This document shows positions 16,982-26,621 of a stretch of 40,372 bases of DNA, piece after piece. The notes beneath the pieces were generated by a model. That model was not told where the DNA came from. It worked only from the letters and a program-made list of their open reading frames with translations, and made no database searches. Every line of letters starts with the position of its first letter. The stretch's first letter is position 1. The DNA is from Desulfobacterales bacterium. GTDB lineage: Bacteria > Desulfobacterota > Desulfobacteria > Desulfobacterales > Desulfolunaceae. Where the stretch lies: positions 1 through 40,372 of the forward strand of contig JAKSCC010000331.1 of NCBI GenBank assembly GCA_022360815.1, written 5' to 3'. A program made the position numbers and the translations under genes.

Positions 16982-17413
16982 CTATTTACGATCCAGAGTT
17001 CTTAACGGAAGCCCTCTTACCCCCATGTTCTCGTCTTTTTCAAACGTGCGATGCTGAATAAAGTATTGAAGCTGCGCCCTCTGATTTGGACTCAAACCCA
17101 CAAACTTAACCCGTCGTTGCCTCATAATCAAAGAGGAAAGGGATGAAACGTTTCTCACCTCCACATCTTCGACGGTTTCATAGGGCATCTTCTCCAGGTA
17201 AAAGCCGTTATCCCCGACATAAATATGCGTTTCCACCGGTTCTTTGGGTTGGCTATCATGGACAATATACCGAAAACAGAGACCATCGACACTGATATCC
17301 ACAATGGGTCCCACTTTACTGGAATCCGGAGAGAGAGCCGCATAGGCACCTTCACTGGCTTTAAAGCGCCGGTGTCGCCTTCTTTCAACTATCTGGCCAG
17401 CTCCTGAAGTCAT
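16982..17413 (-). CDS. PilZ domain protein
   Basis: The 143-residue protein carries the cyclic-di-GMP binding signature of PilZ domains: ERRRHRRFKA near residues 10-19 (RxxxR motif), then DISVDGLCF (D/N-x-S-xx-G) about 28 residues later. The rest is consistent with a single beta-barrel PilZ domain and a short basic tail. I choose the ATG at 17413, with GGAG seven bases upstream; the open frame extends ten residues further to a GTG without a site. It stands alone. Role as a cyclic-di-GMP effector is inferred from the motif; the target is unknown. Confidence 0.85.
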   Translation of the reverse strand: MTSGAGQIVERRRHRRFKASEGAYAALSPDSSKVGPIVDISVDGLCFRYIVHDSQPKEPVETHIYVGDNGFYLEKMPYETVEDVEVRNVSSLSSLIMRQRRVKFVGLSPNQRAQLQYFIQHRTFEKDENMGVRGLPLRTLDRK

Positions 17414-17654
17414 CGAATTGCTCCATGGAATTCCTGGGATCACGAAACACTAAAAACTGTTCCCCCGTAAAGAATATTGTTTCAAACCATTTACGACACC
17501 GACTTATTTCTAATTCTGTTTTGTAGCATACAGACAACAGTTCCCGCAATCAAATTAGCACTAAGCCATTGAAATAGAAGTATTCATTGACATCGCACCC
17601 TCAAGAGAAACGCCATGATCGCGCGATATCATCCTTGCGGTAAAAGATGGGTTG

Positions 17655-18371
17655 TCAACAGAAATGGGTAAAAGAGGAGTGAATAGGAAAGGCTGGCAAA
17701 AACGCTTCGGCAAAAGCCAAATCCTGGGGCGTGGTAATTTTGATATTGGAGCGTGAGCCTTGGATCATACGAACACTCTCGCCCAGATGTTCCACCAAAG
17801 AGGCGTCATCGGTTCCCTGAAAGCCTGAAAGTTCGGCCTTTTGGTGAGCCTTTCGCAAAAGATTGACATCAAACGCCTGGGGCGTTTGAGCCATCCAAAG
17901 CCCCTCGCGCGAAAGGGTCTCATCTATACGCCCTTCGGTAACGCGTTTGACGGTTTCAAAGGCCGGCACGCCCACAATGGCTGCTCCGCACTCTGAAGCG
18001 GCTTTGAGACATCGAGAGATATCTGAATGGGTCACAAAGGGACGCACGCCGTCATGGACAGCCACGACCCCTGTAAATTCAGACCCTAAAGCAAGCAATC
18101 CCGCCTGCACAGAATCCTGACGCTCGACCCCGCCTTCTGCAATTTCCACACGGTCGCCTGAGGAGAGACGAGAGAGCATCTCGTCTTGAATCCAAGAAAT
18201 ATCTGCCGAAGGAGCCACCAAAACCACATGGTCAATCTCCGGTGAGGAGAGAAACACATCCAGGGTGCGCACCAAAATGGGGATGCCCCCAAGACAGAGG
18301 TACTGCTTGCGGGTTTGTCCCCCCATGCGAAGGCCTTTGCCTCCGGCAACGATCACTGCAGCTCTCTCCAT
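17655..18371 (-). CDS. ispD: 2-C-methyl-D-erythritol 4-phosphate cytidylyltransferase (IspD)
   Basis: IspD converts MEP and CTP to CDP-ME in the non-mevalonate isoprenoid pathway. The 238-residue protein begins MERAAVIVAGGKGLRMG, the nucleotide-binding glycine loop with its Arg and downstream Lys (RKQYL). It also shows VAVHDGVRPFV, the substrate-binding DGVRP motif, and the TDDASLVE and GSRSNIKITTPQDL segments. I choose the ATG at 18371: AAGG lies eight bases upstream, while the GTG nine bases earlier has none. It lies 12 bases after the HPr-fusion gene, so both are likely in one transcript. No ispF is adjacent here. Confidence 0.95.
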   Translation of the reverse strand: MERAAVIVAGGKGLRMGGQTRKQYLCLGGIPILVRTLDVFLSSPEIDHVVLVAPSADISWIQDEMLSRLSSGDRVEIAEGGVERQDSVQAGLLALGSEFTGVVAVHDGVRPFVTHSDISRCLKAASECGAAIVGVPAFETVKRVTEGRIDETLSREGLWMAQTPQAFDVNLLRKAHQKAELSGFQGTDDASLVEHLGESVRMIQGSRSNIKITTPQDLAFAEAFLPAFPIHSSFTHFC

Positions 18372-18383
18372 GAATGCCACCTT

Positions 18384-19697
18384 CTACTTCAGATACTTCA
18401 GCTCTTTGGGAAGAGGTAGTCCTTTTCCCATGGAATCTTCGGCGTAGTTCACCGAGGCGAGAATCTCAATATCTGCCAAGGCCCGGCTGTCACCTTCAAA
18501 GGAGACCTTTTTGACCTCCTCTTTCTGAATTTTTCCGCCAGCCCATTGAATATCCAGCACACTGCTGGCGTCAAACCGGTCGCCATCGACAACCATCTCC
18601 ACCTCTCCACCATAGTGCTGAACAATTTTCGCAACCATCAGGCTGGGACGGGCGTGAAATCCTCGGGTCTCTGGAATGCCAACCGTAATGGCCCCCCTTT
18701 CAATATTCTCATTCAGCACCTCTTTGGCCAGACGCTTGCCGCACCCCATAAAATGGCAGGCGTAAAACAGGCAATAGTTGATGCAACGATCCAGAAGGAT
18801 ATCCGGATCTATGAGATCGGCCAGCTGCGTTCTCACCTCCTGATAGGTGTGGATGGTTCCCACCTCATGCAGGTGCCGCTCATAAAAGTGAAGCAACCTG
18901 CCCTGCACTTCAAGAATGTGAAGCACCACAGAAAAATGGGCCCGGAGCTGCTTTAGCTTTCGGTTTCCATGGCGCATGCGCCCCTGGGTGACGTAGGAAT
19001 CAAAGGAGGACTGCAGGTTGTGCACCACCATCTCAAAGCGCCGAATCTCAACCTCATTCACCTTTAGCGGAACCATGTCTCGAATCGTCTGAAGAGACTG
19101 TGGTTCGTAAAACGCAAACGGAGCGAACAGCTTTGCGATGCTCAAAAATTCACTGGATATTTTTACAATGTGTTTGCACTGATCGCGACGCTCGGTGTCG
19201 TCATCAATGTTGTACTCCAGCATTTCGCCAGAGACCACCCCTGGAAAGTTGGCCTGATCATAGCTTCCTTGAGGAAGCTTGATTCCAAGTCGTGTGGCCT
19301 CTTCGATGATCACCGGAGCAGACAATCGAAGGGTTTTGTTTAAAAAATCGAGGGTTTTTTGGCCTTCGGCTTCAAAATCTGCCGTATCAGGAAGGTCATA
19401 GAAGGGAAGACGGTTGGCGATATGCCGCTGGGAATAACAACTGGTGCTCACATGGCGAACCAAAGAGGCAAGTTCTCGATAGTAGAACCAATCCCGATTA
19501 TTTTTGGCACCGTGAAGATCGAGAAAATCTTCCAAAAGATGACTGGTGGCGCGCAGCCTTGAGTAGAGTTTCTTGGTGAAGGGATTGCCCTCCTCACCAA
19601 ATCCAGCCACATAGACGCAAGCCTTCAAAAAATCATGGGAATAGATCTGCACCTTCTCTTTGAAGGTAATGGGGCATGCTGAAAGTTTATCTGCCAT
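18384..19697 (-). CDS. helical protein with C-terminal HPr domain
   Basis: This 437-residue protein has two parts. Residues 1 to about 330 are predominantly helical, without a motif I recognise. From about 335 to 425 it matches HPr, the phosphocarrier of the PTS: ITVGIPETRGFHARPSLMVA, where His348 corresponds to the phosphorylated His15, followed by a FDASSVLDIQWAGG stretch that aligns with the Ser46 region. The N-terminal part has many Cys and His residues (CGKR, HFMGCGKR) but no clear enzyme motif. AAGGTG precedes the ATG. It sits in front of ispD with a 12-base gap. No PTS enzyme I or EIIA is nearby. It is probably a regulatory PTS-linked protein rather than a sugar carrier. Confidence 0.7.
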   Translation of the reverse strand: MADKLSACPITFKEKVQIYSHDFLKACVYVAGFGEEGNPFTKKLYSRLRATSHLLEDFLDLHGAKNNRDWFYYRELASLVRHVSTSCYSQRHIANRLPFYDLPDTADFEAEGQKTLDFLNKTLRLSAPVIIEEATRLGIKLPQGSYDQANFPGVVSGEMLEYNIDDDTERRDQCKHIVKISSEFLSIAKLFAPFAFYEPQSLQTIRDMVPLKVNEVEIRRFEMVVHNLQSSFDSYVTQGRMRHGNRKLKQLRAHFSVVLHILEVQGRLLHFYERHLHEVGTIHTYQEVRTQLADLIDPDILLDRCINYCLFYACHFMGCGKRLAKEVLNENIERGAITVGIPETRGFHARPSLMVAKIVQHYGGEVEMVVDGDRFDASSVLDIQWAGGKIQKEEVKKVSFEGDSRALADIEILASVNYAEDSMGKGLPLPKELKYLK

Positions 19698-19747
19698 AAC
19701 CGTTGATCACCTTTGACGGGAGAGGAGTGTTGCATATGCGGATGTGG

Positions 19748-19757
19748 GTTAAAAAAA
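19748..19757 (-). terminator. U tract ending rnpB
   Basis: The 3' strand of P1 is followed directly by seven T residues on the minus strand, so P1 itself can serve as the terminator stem. Confidence 0.55.
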
Positions 19758-20155
<398 letters not shown>

Positions 20156-20168
20156 TATTTTTGTCCGT

Positions 20169-20197
20169 GTTATACCCCAAAAAAGCCCAAAGGAAAA
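20169..20197 (-). promoter_or_regulatory. probable rnpB promoter
   Basis: On the minus strand TTTTCC (20192-20197) and TATAAC (20169-20174) are spaced by 17 bases. The start point would lie about six bases before the P1 5' end. Confidence 0.55.
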
Positions 20198-20284
20198 TCC
20201 CCATTTTGCATGGAAATCCAAGAAAGGGTATCCAACTGAAAAAAGAGAAAAAACCTATAGCTTCAAAAATATTCGGCAGAGGTC

Positions 20285-21007
20285 TTATGCATCACAAAAC
20301 AAAATACGATGACACTGGGGGCAATGATGGAGTCCGCCACTCTTCTGAATTTCGATATAGAGCTGAGGAGGAATGTTCATGAAGCACCCATAGCACACCC
20401 CAGCACTCACCTTAACCACAGCCAGTCGGTTGGTGGTGGTCAGAAGCTTTTCATAGTGCTCAAAAAGGGCCTTGGGAACCTGCCCAGAGATCTCCTCTTT
20501 CTCCTTTACCATGGCGGAGAGGGCATCACGTTCTTCGGTGGTGGCGTTTCGAATCTCTTGAACAATACTATCGATCTTCTCCTTCTCATCGTCACGCTGA
20601 CGGCTCACGTCGGCAACGCCCTTCTCAAGCCCCTCCAGCTCTTCGATCATGGAAACCAACACATCTTCCATCTCACTGACCCGTTTGGTGTTGTCATCCA
20701 CTTCACGCTTGAGCACCTGATACTCTTTGGCATTGGAGATCACACGCAAATTTTCAGTGCTCTTGGTGATGCGAAGATTTAGCTCGGCCAACTCCTCTTC
20801 TATGGTGGCGTAGCGCTTCTTCTCTGACGCCAGGGTCGCCTCAGCTATTTCCAGTTCCTCTTCCAGCTCATTAAGCCGCTTGCACTGCACCTCTGTCTGG
20901 GCCTCAACCCCACCCAGTTTTTTCTCCAGTCGGGCCGATTCTGTCTCAATGCTTTGAAGTCGCATCAGAATCTCAACATGAGCCTGGGTTGCTTCGATCT
21001 GTTTCAT
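20285..21007 (-). CDS. coiled-coil protein with C4 zinc ribbon
   Basis: The 240-residue protein is a long antiparallel coiled coil (about residues 1-185, Glu/Lys/Leu-rich) followed by a zinc ribbon with two Cys pairs: VCYGCFMNIPP and HHCPQCHRILFC. This is the layout of the widespread C4-type zinc ribbon family (DUF164-like), thought to bind nucleic acid or to act in a translation-related role, not well defined. I choose the ATG at 21007, with GGAGG 11 bases upstream. An in-frame GTG six codons earlier is possible. It precedes rnpB and follows the Nif3-like gene with a 67-base gap, so it may be co-transcribed with that gene. Confidence 0.85.
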   Translation of the reverse strand: MKQIEATQAHVEILMRLQSIETESARLEKKLGGVEAQTEVQCKRLNELEEELEIAEATLASEKKRYATIEEELAELNLRITKSTENLRVISNAKEYQVLKREVDDNTKRVSEMEDVLVSMIEELEGLEKGVADVSRQRDDEKEKIDSIVQEIRNATTEERDALSAMVKEKEEISGQVPKALFEHYEKLLTTTNRLAVVKVSAGVCYGCFMNIPPQLYIEIQKSGGLHHCPQCHRILFCDA

Positions 21008-21074
21008 AGGGTTTTTTGCCTCCACTTATTTCCATATATCACAGCACCGCAAAAAGCGGCCTGAACCAAATAGA

Positions 21075-22205
21075 CTACACCACACAAAATGCCGGCTTTT
21101 CAACCGTACTTGCAACCACATCCACCTGATGGCCCTGGCGATCCAGAACCTCTTTCAAACGGTGGGTAAGCAGATCACAGACAAAGTGCTCGGTTTCAAA
21201 GTGACCGGCATCCAGCAGGGCCAAACCTTGAGCTTCCACGTCCCGGGCTTCGTGGTATTTGATATCCCCACTGATATAAAGATCTGCCCCGCTCTTAAAA
21301 AAATCTTTTACAAGAGAGCCACCGCTTCCCGTACACAAGGCCACTTTTGAGATGATCTTGTCAGCCGAGCCCACCAGTGCCACATGGGGAATCCCCATCA
21401 CCTTTTTCAAATAATCGGCCACCTGTAAAAGTGTCATGGGCTCTTGAAACCGGCCCACACGCCCCAGCCCAACACGCCTGGCATCGCTTCCTGCTGAAGC
21501 CACCATGGGATAGACATTGTACTCCACCGTCTCATACGGATGGGTCTCCTTAAGGGCCTTAATCACCGACCCCAAACTCTGCTCAGGCAAAGAGACCTCA
21601 ATCCTCAACTCAGGCTCACGGCTTCGGTGCCCGGGATGCCCTGCGTGCGGCTGAGCCGTATCCCCAGGCAAGTAGCTTCCCTCCCCTAAAGACGAAAACG
21701 AACAGCAGCTATAAGCCCCCAAGGTACCAGCTCCGGCTTTAAAAAGGGCCTCTTCCACTGCACTGGCGTGGGTCTCCGGCACAAAAAACACCAACTTCAC
21801 ATGATTTGCCCGTTCGGCGGGAACCAAAGGCTTGAGATCCATCAATCCAAGTTTCTCGGCAAACACATCATTGAGCCCGCCCGTGGCACTGTCCAAGTTG
21901 GTATGGGCCGAAAAGATGGAAAGAGGCTGCGTAACGCAGTGAGAGATCATCGTCCCCATGGGAGTAGAAAAATCAACGTGCTTGAGCCCCCCAAAAATCA
22001 AAGGGTGATGGGTCACCACCATCTGAGCCCCGTCGGCACAGGCCGCTTCCACCACGTCCGGGGTGGCATCCAGAGCCACATGGACGCGCGATACCTGTGC
22101 ATCTGGATTGCCAATCTGAAGCCCTACATTGTCCCAGCTCTCGGCAAGGGCAGCTGGGGCAATCTCTTCCATCGCCGCCATAATCTCCCGTACACGTGCG
22201 CTCAT
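21075..22205 (-). CDS. Nif3-like dinuclear metal centre protein
   Basis: The 376-residue protein belongs to the Nif3/GTP cyclohydrolase I type 2-like family. Metal ligands are visible in VVTHHPLIFGGLK and FSAHTNLDSATGG in the N-terminal half, and in SGDIKYHEARDVEAQGLALLDAGHFETE in the C-terminal half. Between them, about residues 130-235, lies a PII-like insertion domain, seen as KLVFFVPETHASAVEEALF and ETHPYETVEYNVYP. This makes it the long, YqfO-type form. The insert carries a short His-rich stretch (AQPHAGHPGHRSREPE). AAGGTG precedes the ATG. Cellular function is not established for the family. Often near rpoD and the zinc-ribbon gene in this phylum, which matches the context here. Confidence 0.9.
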   Translation of the reverse strand: MSARVREIMAAMEEIAPAALAESWDNVGLQIGNPDAQVSRVHVALDATPDVVEAACADGAQMVVTHHPLIFGGLKHVDFSTPMGTMISHCVTQPLSIFSAHTNLDSATGGLNDVFAEKLGLMDLKPLVPAERANHVKLVFFVPETHASAVEEALFKAGAGTLGAYSCCSFSSLGEGSYLPGDTAQPHAGHPGHRSREPELRIEVSLPEQSLGSVIKALKETHPYETVEYNVYPMVASAGSDARRVGLGRVGRFQEPMTLLQVADYLKKVMGIPHVALVGSADKIISKVALCTGSGGSLVKDFFKSGADLYISGDIKYHEARDVEAQGLALLDAGHFETEHFVCDLLTHRLKEVLDRQGHQVDVVASTVEKPAFCVV

Positions 22206-22245
22206 GATTTTTCACCTTTTGAATTGTGTATGGTTTTCGCCCCAC

Positions 22246-22290
22246 AAAAACAAAAAAGGCGTGTGGCTCTACAGCCTACACGCCTTTTGT
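22246..22290. terminator. terminator after the CAU tRNA, possibly bidirectional
   Basis: AAAAGGCGTGT (22254-22264) pairs with the ACACGCCTTTT around 22278-22288, and an inner GGCT/AGCC pair extends the stem. On the minus strand it runs into a long T-rich tail. Confidence 0.75.
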
Positions 22291-22410
22291 TCACCTGTGG
22301 TGCGGGTATGGTGCTTTGATCTGCATCGCACCTCACCCGATCCATTCCCGAAGGAGTCTGTCTTTCAATTGGCTTTTCAAAACGGCCTCCTTATGGGAGT
22401 GGTTATTATA

Positions 22411-22487
22411 TGGTGGGCCCACCTGGATTCGAACCAGGGACCGACCGGTTATGAGCCGGTGGCTCTACCAGACTGAGCTATGGGCCC
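22411..22487 (-). tRNA. tRNA with CAU anticodon (Met elongator or Ile2)
   Basis: The minus strand folds with acceptor stem GGGCCCA/TGGGCCC, D arm AGCTCAGTCTGGTAGAGC, anticodon stem CCGGC/CGGTC-type with loop TCATAAC (anticodon CAT), T-arm sequence CTGGTTCGAATCCAG and encoded CCA. It lacks the initiator features (no unpaired 1-72), so it is either elongator Met or Ile2 (lysidine-modified). I cannot decide by eye. Confidence 0.92.
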
Positions 22488-22520
22488 GTTGTTGCCTTAG
22501 GCATCCATCAAGGTGAGGTA

Positions 22521-22550
22521 TCCTTACCTTTGCAGCCCCTCTTTTGTCAA
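22521..22550 (-). promoter_or_regulatory. probable promoter for the CAU tRNA
   Basis: On the minus strand a perfect TTGACA (22545-22550) is followed after 18 bases by TAAGGA (22521-22526). It sits about 35-60 bases before the tRNA. Confidence 0.5.
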
Positions 22551-22564
22551 GTGTTATTGCCACC

Positions 22565-22596
22565 TAAAAAGCGGGAGCCAGCACACCCAAGCCCCC
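22565..22596 (-). terminator. possible terminator after rpoD
   Basis: On the minus strand GGGGGC pairs with GCTCCC (one G-U) and is followed by GCTTTTT. It lies about 27 bases after the rpoD stop. Pairing is short, so it is tentative. Confidence 0.45.
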
Positions 22597-22622
22597 TTAA
22601 AAAAGAGGGCTCACAAGACTTT

Positions 22623-24440
22623 TTATATCTCAATGAAACTCTTGAGTTTTTTGCTTCGAGTGGGGTGACGAAGTTTTCTCAAAGCCTTGGCTTCAATCTG
22701 ACGAATACGCTCACGGGTAACGGCAAAGTCTTTTCCCACCTCTTCCAGGGTGTGATCGGCCTTTTCACCAATACCAAAACGCATGCGAAGGACCTTCTCT
22801 TCACGGGGGGTCAAAGTGGCCAACACTTTCCTCGTCTTTTCAGCAAGGTTCATGTTCACCGCAGCATCTGAAGGAAGCATAAACTTCTTGTCTTCAATAA
22901 AATCCCCAAGGTGGCTGTCCTCTTCCTCACCAATGGGCGTCTCAAGACTGATGGGTTCACGGGCAATTTTCAAGACGCGGCGCACCTTATCCAGAGGGAT
23001 CTCCATCTTCTCGGCAATCTCTTCTGGTGAGGGCTCACGTCCCAGCTCCTGAACCAGGTACCGGCTGGTGCGAATGAGCTTGTTGATCGTCTCAATCATG
23101 TGCACAGGAATACGAATGGTTCGAGCCTGGTCGGCAATGGCACGGGTGATGGCCTGACGAATCCACCAAGTGGCATAGGTGCTGAATTTATAGCCCCTTC
23201 GGTACTCAAACTTATCCACCGCCTTCATAAGACCAATATTGCCTTCCTGAATCAGATCCAGGAACTGCAGCCCCCTATTGGTGTACTTCTTGGCAATACT
23301 CACCACCAAACGAAGGTTTGCCTTAACCAGCTCACTTTTGGCCTCTTTCGCACGCACCTTCCCCTCTTCAATGGAAGAAGCAATGCGAGAGAGAATCCTG
23401 CCGTTGGCTTTGATGGAGAGCTCACGCTCTTCGATCTGTCTCTGAAGGTAGACAAAGTCAGGATAGATCTTACGAAGCTTGGCCTCCTCCACCGCACTCT
23501 TGTCGGTGGCCCAAGCCATAAAAGTCTCTTCATCGATCAAATGGTTCCTGAACTCGGTCACAGAGGTACCAAAGGTATCGGCACACCGTCCCATGATCTT
23601 GTTCATGGCATCAAACCAAGCGATGTTGGACTGAATCTTCTCATCGATGGTGTCGGAAACACTCACCTCAAGTCGCCACTCTTTGAGAAGGTTAAAAATC
23701 TTCTCGGTTCTGCGGCTTACCGAGCGACGAATCTTGCGCTGTTCATCTGAAGAGAGCTCTTCGGTAAAAATACGAAGACGAAGACCGGTATTCTCTTCGT
23801 GAATCTCCGCAATTTCTGCGATGGTGCTTAAAAATTTTCCCACCTGGGTCTGCTCATCCACAGCCCCGTCGCCTTCGTCCACATCCCGAAGCACATTTTT
23901 GGGCCTCAGACGGCTCGTGGCAATGCCTTCGGCCAAACTCAAAACGTAGTCCACAGCAATGGTGGTATCCAACTGGTGACGCAGGACTTCCTGATCTCCC
24001 AATTCGATCTTTTTGGCGATCTCAATTTCCCCTTCACGGGAAAGCAGAGTCACCATGCCCATCTCCCGCAAGTACATCTTTACCGGATCGGTAACCGTAC
24101 CGTAATCGGCTGTTCCCTCTTCGGTTTCAGCTGCGCCAGCCTTTTTCTTAGGAGCTGCCGCAGGCTGCATGGGGTGTTCGGAGTCCAGCTCTTCGGGGCC
24201 ACCGTCCTCTGTATCCTCAGAGTCCGATTCACTCTCCGCCACCACTTTGATGCCCATCTCCTGAAGCATCACAATAATATCGTCGAGCTGCTCAGAAGAA
24301 TCCACACTGTCCGGAAGTGCCTCATTGATCTCATCATAGGTCAGGGAACCGGCTTTCTTCCCCTTGACAAGCAGTGCCTTGAAAGCCGCTTCCTTATCCT
24401 TCCTGCTCTTTCCGGAAGGGGTATCGGACTTGTTGGTCAT
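22623..24440 (-). CDS. rpoD: RNA polymerase primary sigma factor RpoD
   Basis: This is the housekeeping sigma factor, 605 aa. Region 1.1 is present near residues 15-70. Region 1.2 has [11 protein letters not shown], after an acidic linker (about 70-110). Region 2 shows [20 protein letters not shown], the -10 recognition helix near [19 protein letters not shown], and the conserved IRIPVHM. Region 3 has EEIAEKM and region 4 has [16 protein letters not shown] and [19 protein letters not shown], the -35 recognition helix. AGGAGG lies nine bases upstream. The start overlaps the dnaG stop by four bases (ATGA), so the two genes form the classical macromolecular synthesis operon. No rpsU is seen in this window. 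Confidence 0.97.
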   Translation of the reverse strand: MTNKSDTPSGKSRKDKEAAFKALLVKGKKAGSLTYDEINEALPDSVDSSEQLDDIIVMLQEMGIKVVAESESDSEDTEDGGPEELDSEHPMQPAAAPKKKAGAAETEEGTADYGTVTDPVKMYLREMGMVTLLSREGEIEIAKKIELGDQEVLRHQLDTTIAVDYVLSLAEGIATSRLRPKNVLRDVDEGDGAVDEQTQVGKFLSTIAEIAEIHEENTGLRLRIFTEELSSDEQRKIRRSVSRRTEKIFNLLKEWRLEVSVSDTIDEKIQSNIAWFDAMNKIMGRCADTFGTSVTEFRNHLIDEETFMAWATDKSAVEEAKLRKIYPDFVYLQRQIEERELSIKANGRILSRIASSIEEGKVRAKEAKSELVKANLRLVVSIAKKYTNRGLQFLDLIQEGNIGLMKAVDKFEYRRGYKFSTYATWWIRQAITRAIADQARTIRIPVHMIETINKLIRTSRYLVQELGREPSPEEIAEKMEIPLDKVRRVLKIAREPISLETPIGEEEDSHLGDFIEDKKFMLPSDAAVNMNLAEKTRKVLATLTPREEKVLRMRFGIGEKADHTLEEVGKDFAVTRERIRQIEAKALRKLRHPTRSKKLKSFIEI

Positions 24441-26279
24441 ATGGTTTTGCCTCCTGCAACCCCGGATTGATGTTTAACCTTCCTGGCTTGATTCTGACGT
24501 CGTTTCAGATCTGCAATAAACGCTTGTTTCTCTTTCATGAGAGCGAGCCACAGCTCCTGGTCTCCGCTCAATTCTGCGTCCCGTATCCGCTTTGTCAAAT
24601 CATCGCCCAGTCTGTTTTTTTTGAGGACATACTGATCAATCAGGGCGATACACCTCTGATGAACCACTGGAAATTCGTCAATGGCCAACCTGGCCACCCA
24701 TCTCCTCTGCCCGTCATCCCGCAAGGTGGTAAGGAGCCAGTCCGTCAACCCTTGCGGGGGTCCGTTATACGCCAAGGCCTGGCAGCAGATCTCCTTAAGC
24801 CCCGGCGTTTCGAAATAGTCTGTCACATGTTTTTCACGCGCGTAATCGCGGATACCCGAATAGCGAACCACCATGGAGACAATCTGATGCTCCAATGGGT
24901 TTGCTTCGGGTTGGATTGCACCGCCTTCTCCCACTGGCGACAGAGGTACCATATCAGGAGAAGAAGCGTTCTGAACAGCACGAGCCCCAGGCTGCCTTTG
25001 ATGCAAACGCTCACTTACAGCCGCTTCGTCAATACCCACCTTCTCGGCAAGCACCCGCACGTAAAGGGAACGCGCCACTTTATCTGATACGGCAAGCAGC
25101 GGTTCTTTCATATCGGAAAGGACCCTCAAGCGTCCCTCCACACTGAGACCATGGCGTTTGATGGAAGAGTCCATCAAAAACTCCATCAGATCCACTGCAC
25201 TTTCAGCCAAAGCCAAAAACGCATCGGGACCTGCCTCGCGTACAAAGGTATCCGGATCATGCCCCTTGGGAAGCACAAGCACCCGGGCCGTCATAAACTC
25301 CTGCTGAAAAACGGGGACACTGCGCAGAGCCGCACGAACACCCGCTTCATCGGAGTCAAATACAAGGACAAAGGTTTCGGCACCGCACCGTGAAAGAAGG
25401 CGCACATGGTCTCGGGTCAATGCTGTCCCCAAGGTAGCCGCCACATGAGTGATGCCGTTTTGAAACAGCGCCAAAACATCAAAATACCCCTCTACAATCA
25501 GAGCGGTTTTCGTCTGCCTGATGCCGTCCCGTGCCGCGTGGAGTCCGTACAGAGACCGCGCCTTATGATAAACCGAGGTCTCTGGAGAGTTCAGGTATTT
25601 GGGAAGTGCATCATCCAGCACGCGCCCACCGAAGCCGGTGATCTGCATGGCTGTGTCCACTATGGGAAAAACGATGCGATTTCGAAATCTATCGTAACAG
25701 CGTTGTGCCCCCTCCTTAGAGATGAGCAGCCCACTACCGACGGCCACCTCAAGAGGAACCTTTTGGGATGCAAGCTGAGCGCTTACCGCATCCCAGGCAT
25801 CCGGTGCATACCCCAACCTAAACCGTTCTATGGTTTCACGGGTGATTCCACGTTCGGTCAGATAACGCAGCGCATGGGATCCCGGCGATCCCTCAAGGGT
25901 CTTGGAAAAAAAAATCGGCCGCCACGCGATTTGCTAAAAGTATCTTTTCCCGTAGCCCCACTTTCTCTTTCTCAGCCGGGCTCATGGGTTTATCTGGAAC
26001 CTCGATGCCGCAACGGGACCCCAAAGCCTTTACCGCCTCTGGAAAGGTGAGACCATCGCGCTTCATCAAAAAATTGAATGCACTTCCCCCAGCCCCGCAA
26101 CCGAAGCAGTAAAAAATCTGTTTTGTGGGGCTAACTGTAAACGAGGGGGTTTTTTCGGAGTGAAATGGACACAAACCGGCAAAGTTACTTCCCGTCTTTT
26201 TCAGTACCACCGTCTCGGATACCACCTGAACGATATCGGTGGCATGCTTTATATCTGAAATCACAGATTCGGGAATCAA
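24437..26279 (-). CDS. dnaG: DNA primase DnaG, interrupted by a one-base frameshift
   Basis: DnaG makes the RNA primers of replication. The gene reads in two frames. The first (26279 to 25893) has the CHC2 zinc domain, [11 protein letters not shown] and [11 protein letters not shown]. The second (to 24437) has the TOPRIM core, [17 protein letters not shown] and [14 protein letters not shown], then the DnaB-binding C-terminal part. They meet at a run of nine T on the minus strand (25906-25914). With eight T, the reading continues as [26 protein letters not shown], which is proper DnaG sequence. Start: the TTG at 26279 has AGGAG ten bases upstream and gives the usual IPES beginning; a GTG at 26327 is an alternative. 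It overlaps rpoD by four bases. Since dnaG is essential, a sequence error or transcriptional slippage is likelier than loss. Confidence 0.9.
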
Positions 26280-26504
26280 GTGATGTCCGCTCCTGTCCGC
26301 AAGGGTCCCAAGTGTTCTGCACCACACAGTTGTCGCGAGAGTTCATGCCAGTTCGCTCCCATAGAAACGATGCATCGTGATCCGCCCGCATCTCTCGGAG
26401 CAAACAAATCACCTAACACACTGACATAAAAGCCTATTTACCAGAAAACCTGAAGAAGCCTCCCCCATTGTATCGTCCAGGGGAGCCCACCCAGGCAGGT
26501 GCAT

Positions 26505-26532
26505 AACGTAATGCCAGAAACCGCTTTGTCAA
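26505..26532 (-). promoter_or_regulatory. possible dnaG-rpoD promoter
   Basis: On the minus strand a perfect TTGACA (26527-26532) is followed after 16 bases by TACGTT (26505-26510). It would give a leader of more than 200 bases before dnaG. The gap from 26280 to 26621 holds no other gene that I can support. Confidence 0.4.
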
Positions 26533-26621
26533 GAACTATTTTATTAACAACGAGCAACCCGTCGAAGGTGTTCGAAAAAAACCTTTACCACCCTCAGCAG
26601 CGCCCTCATTTAAAGGAACAC

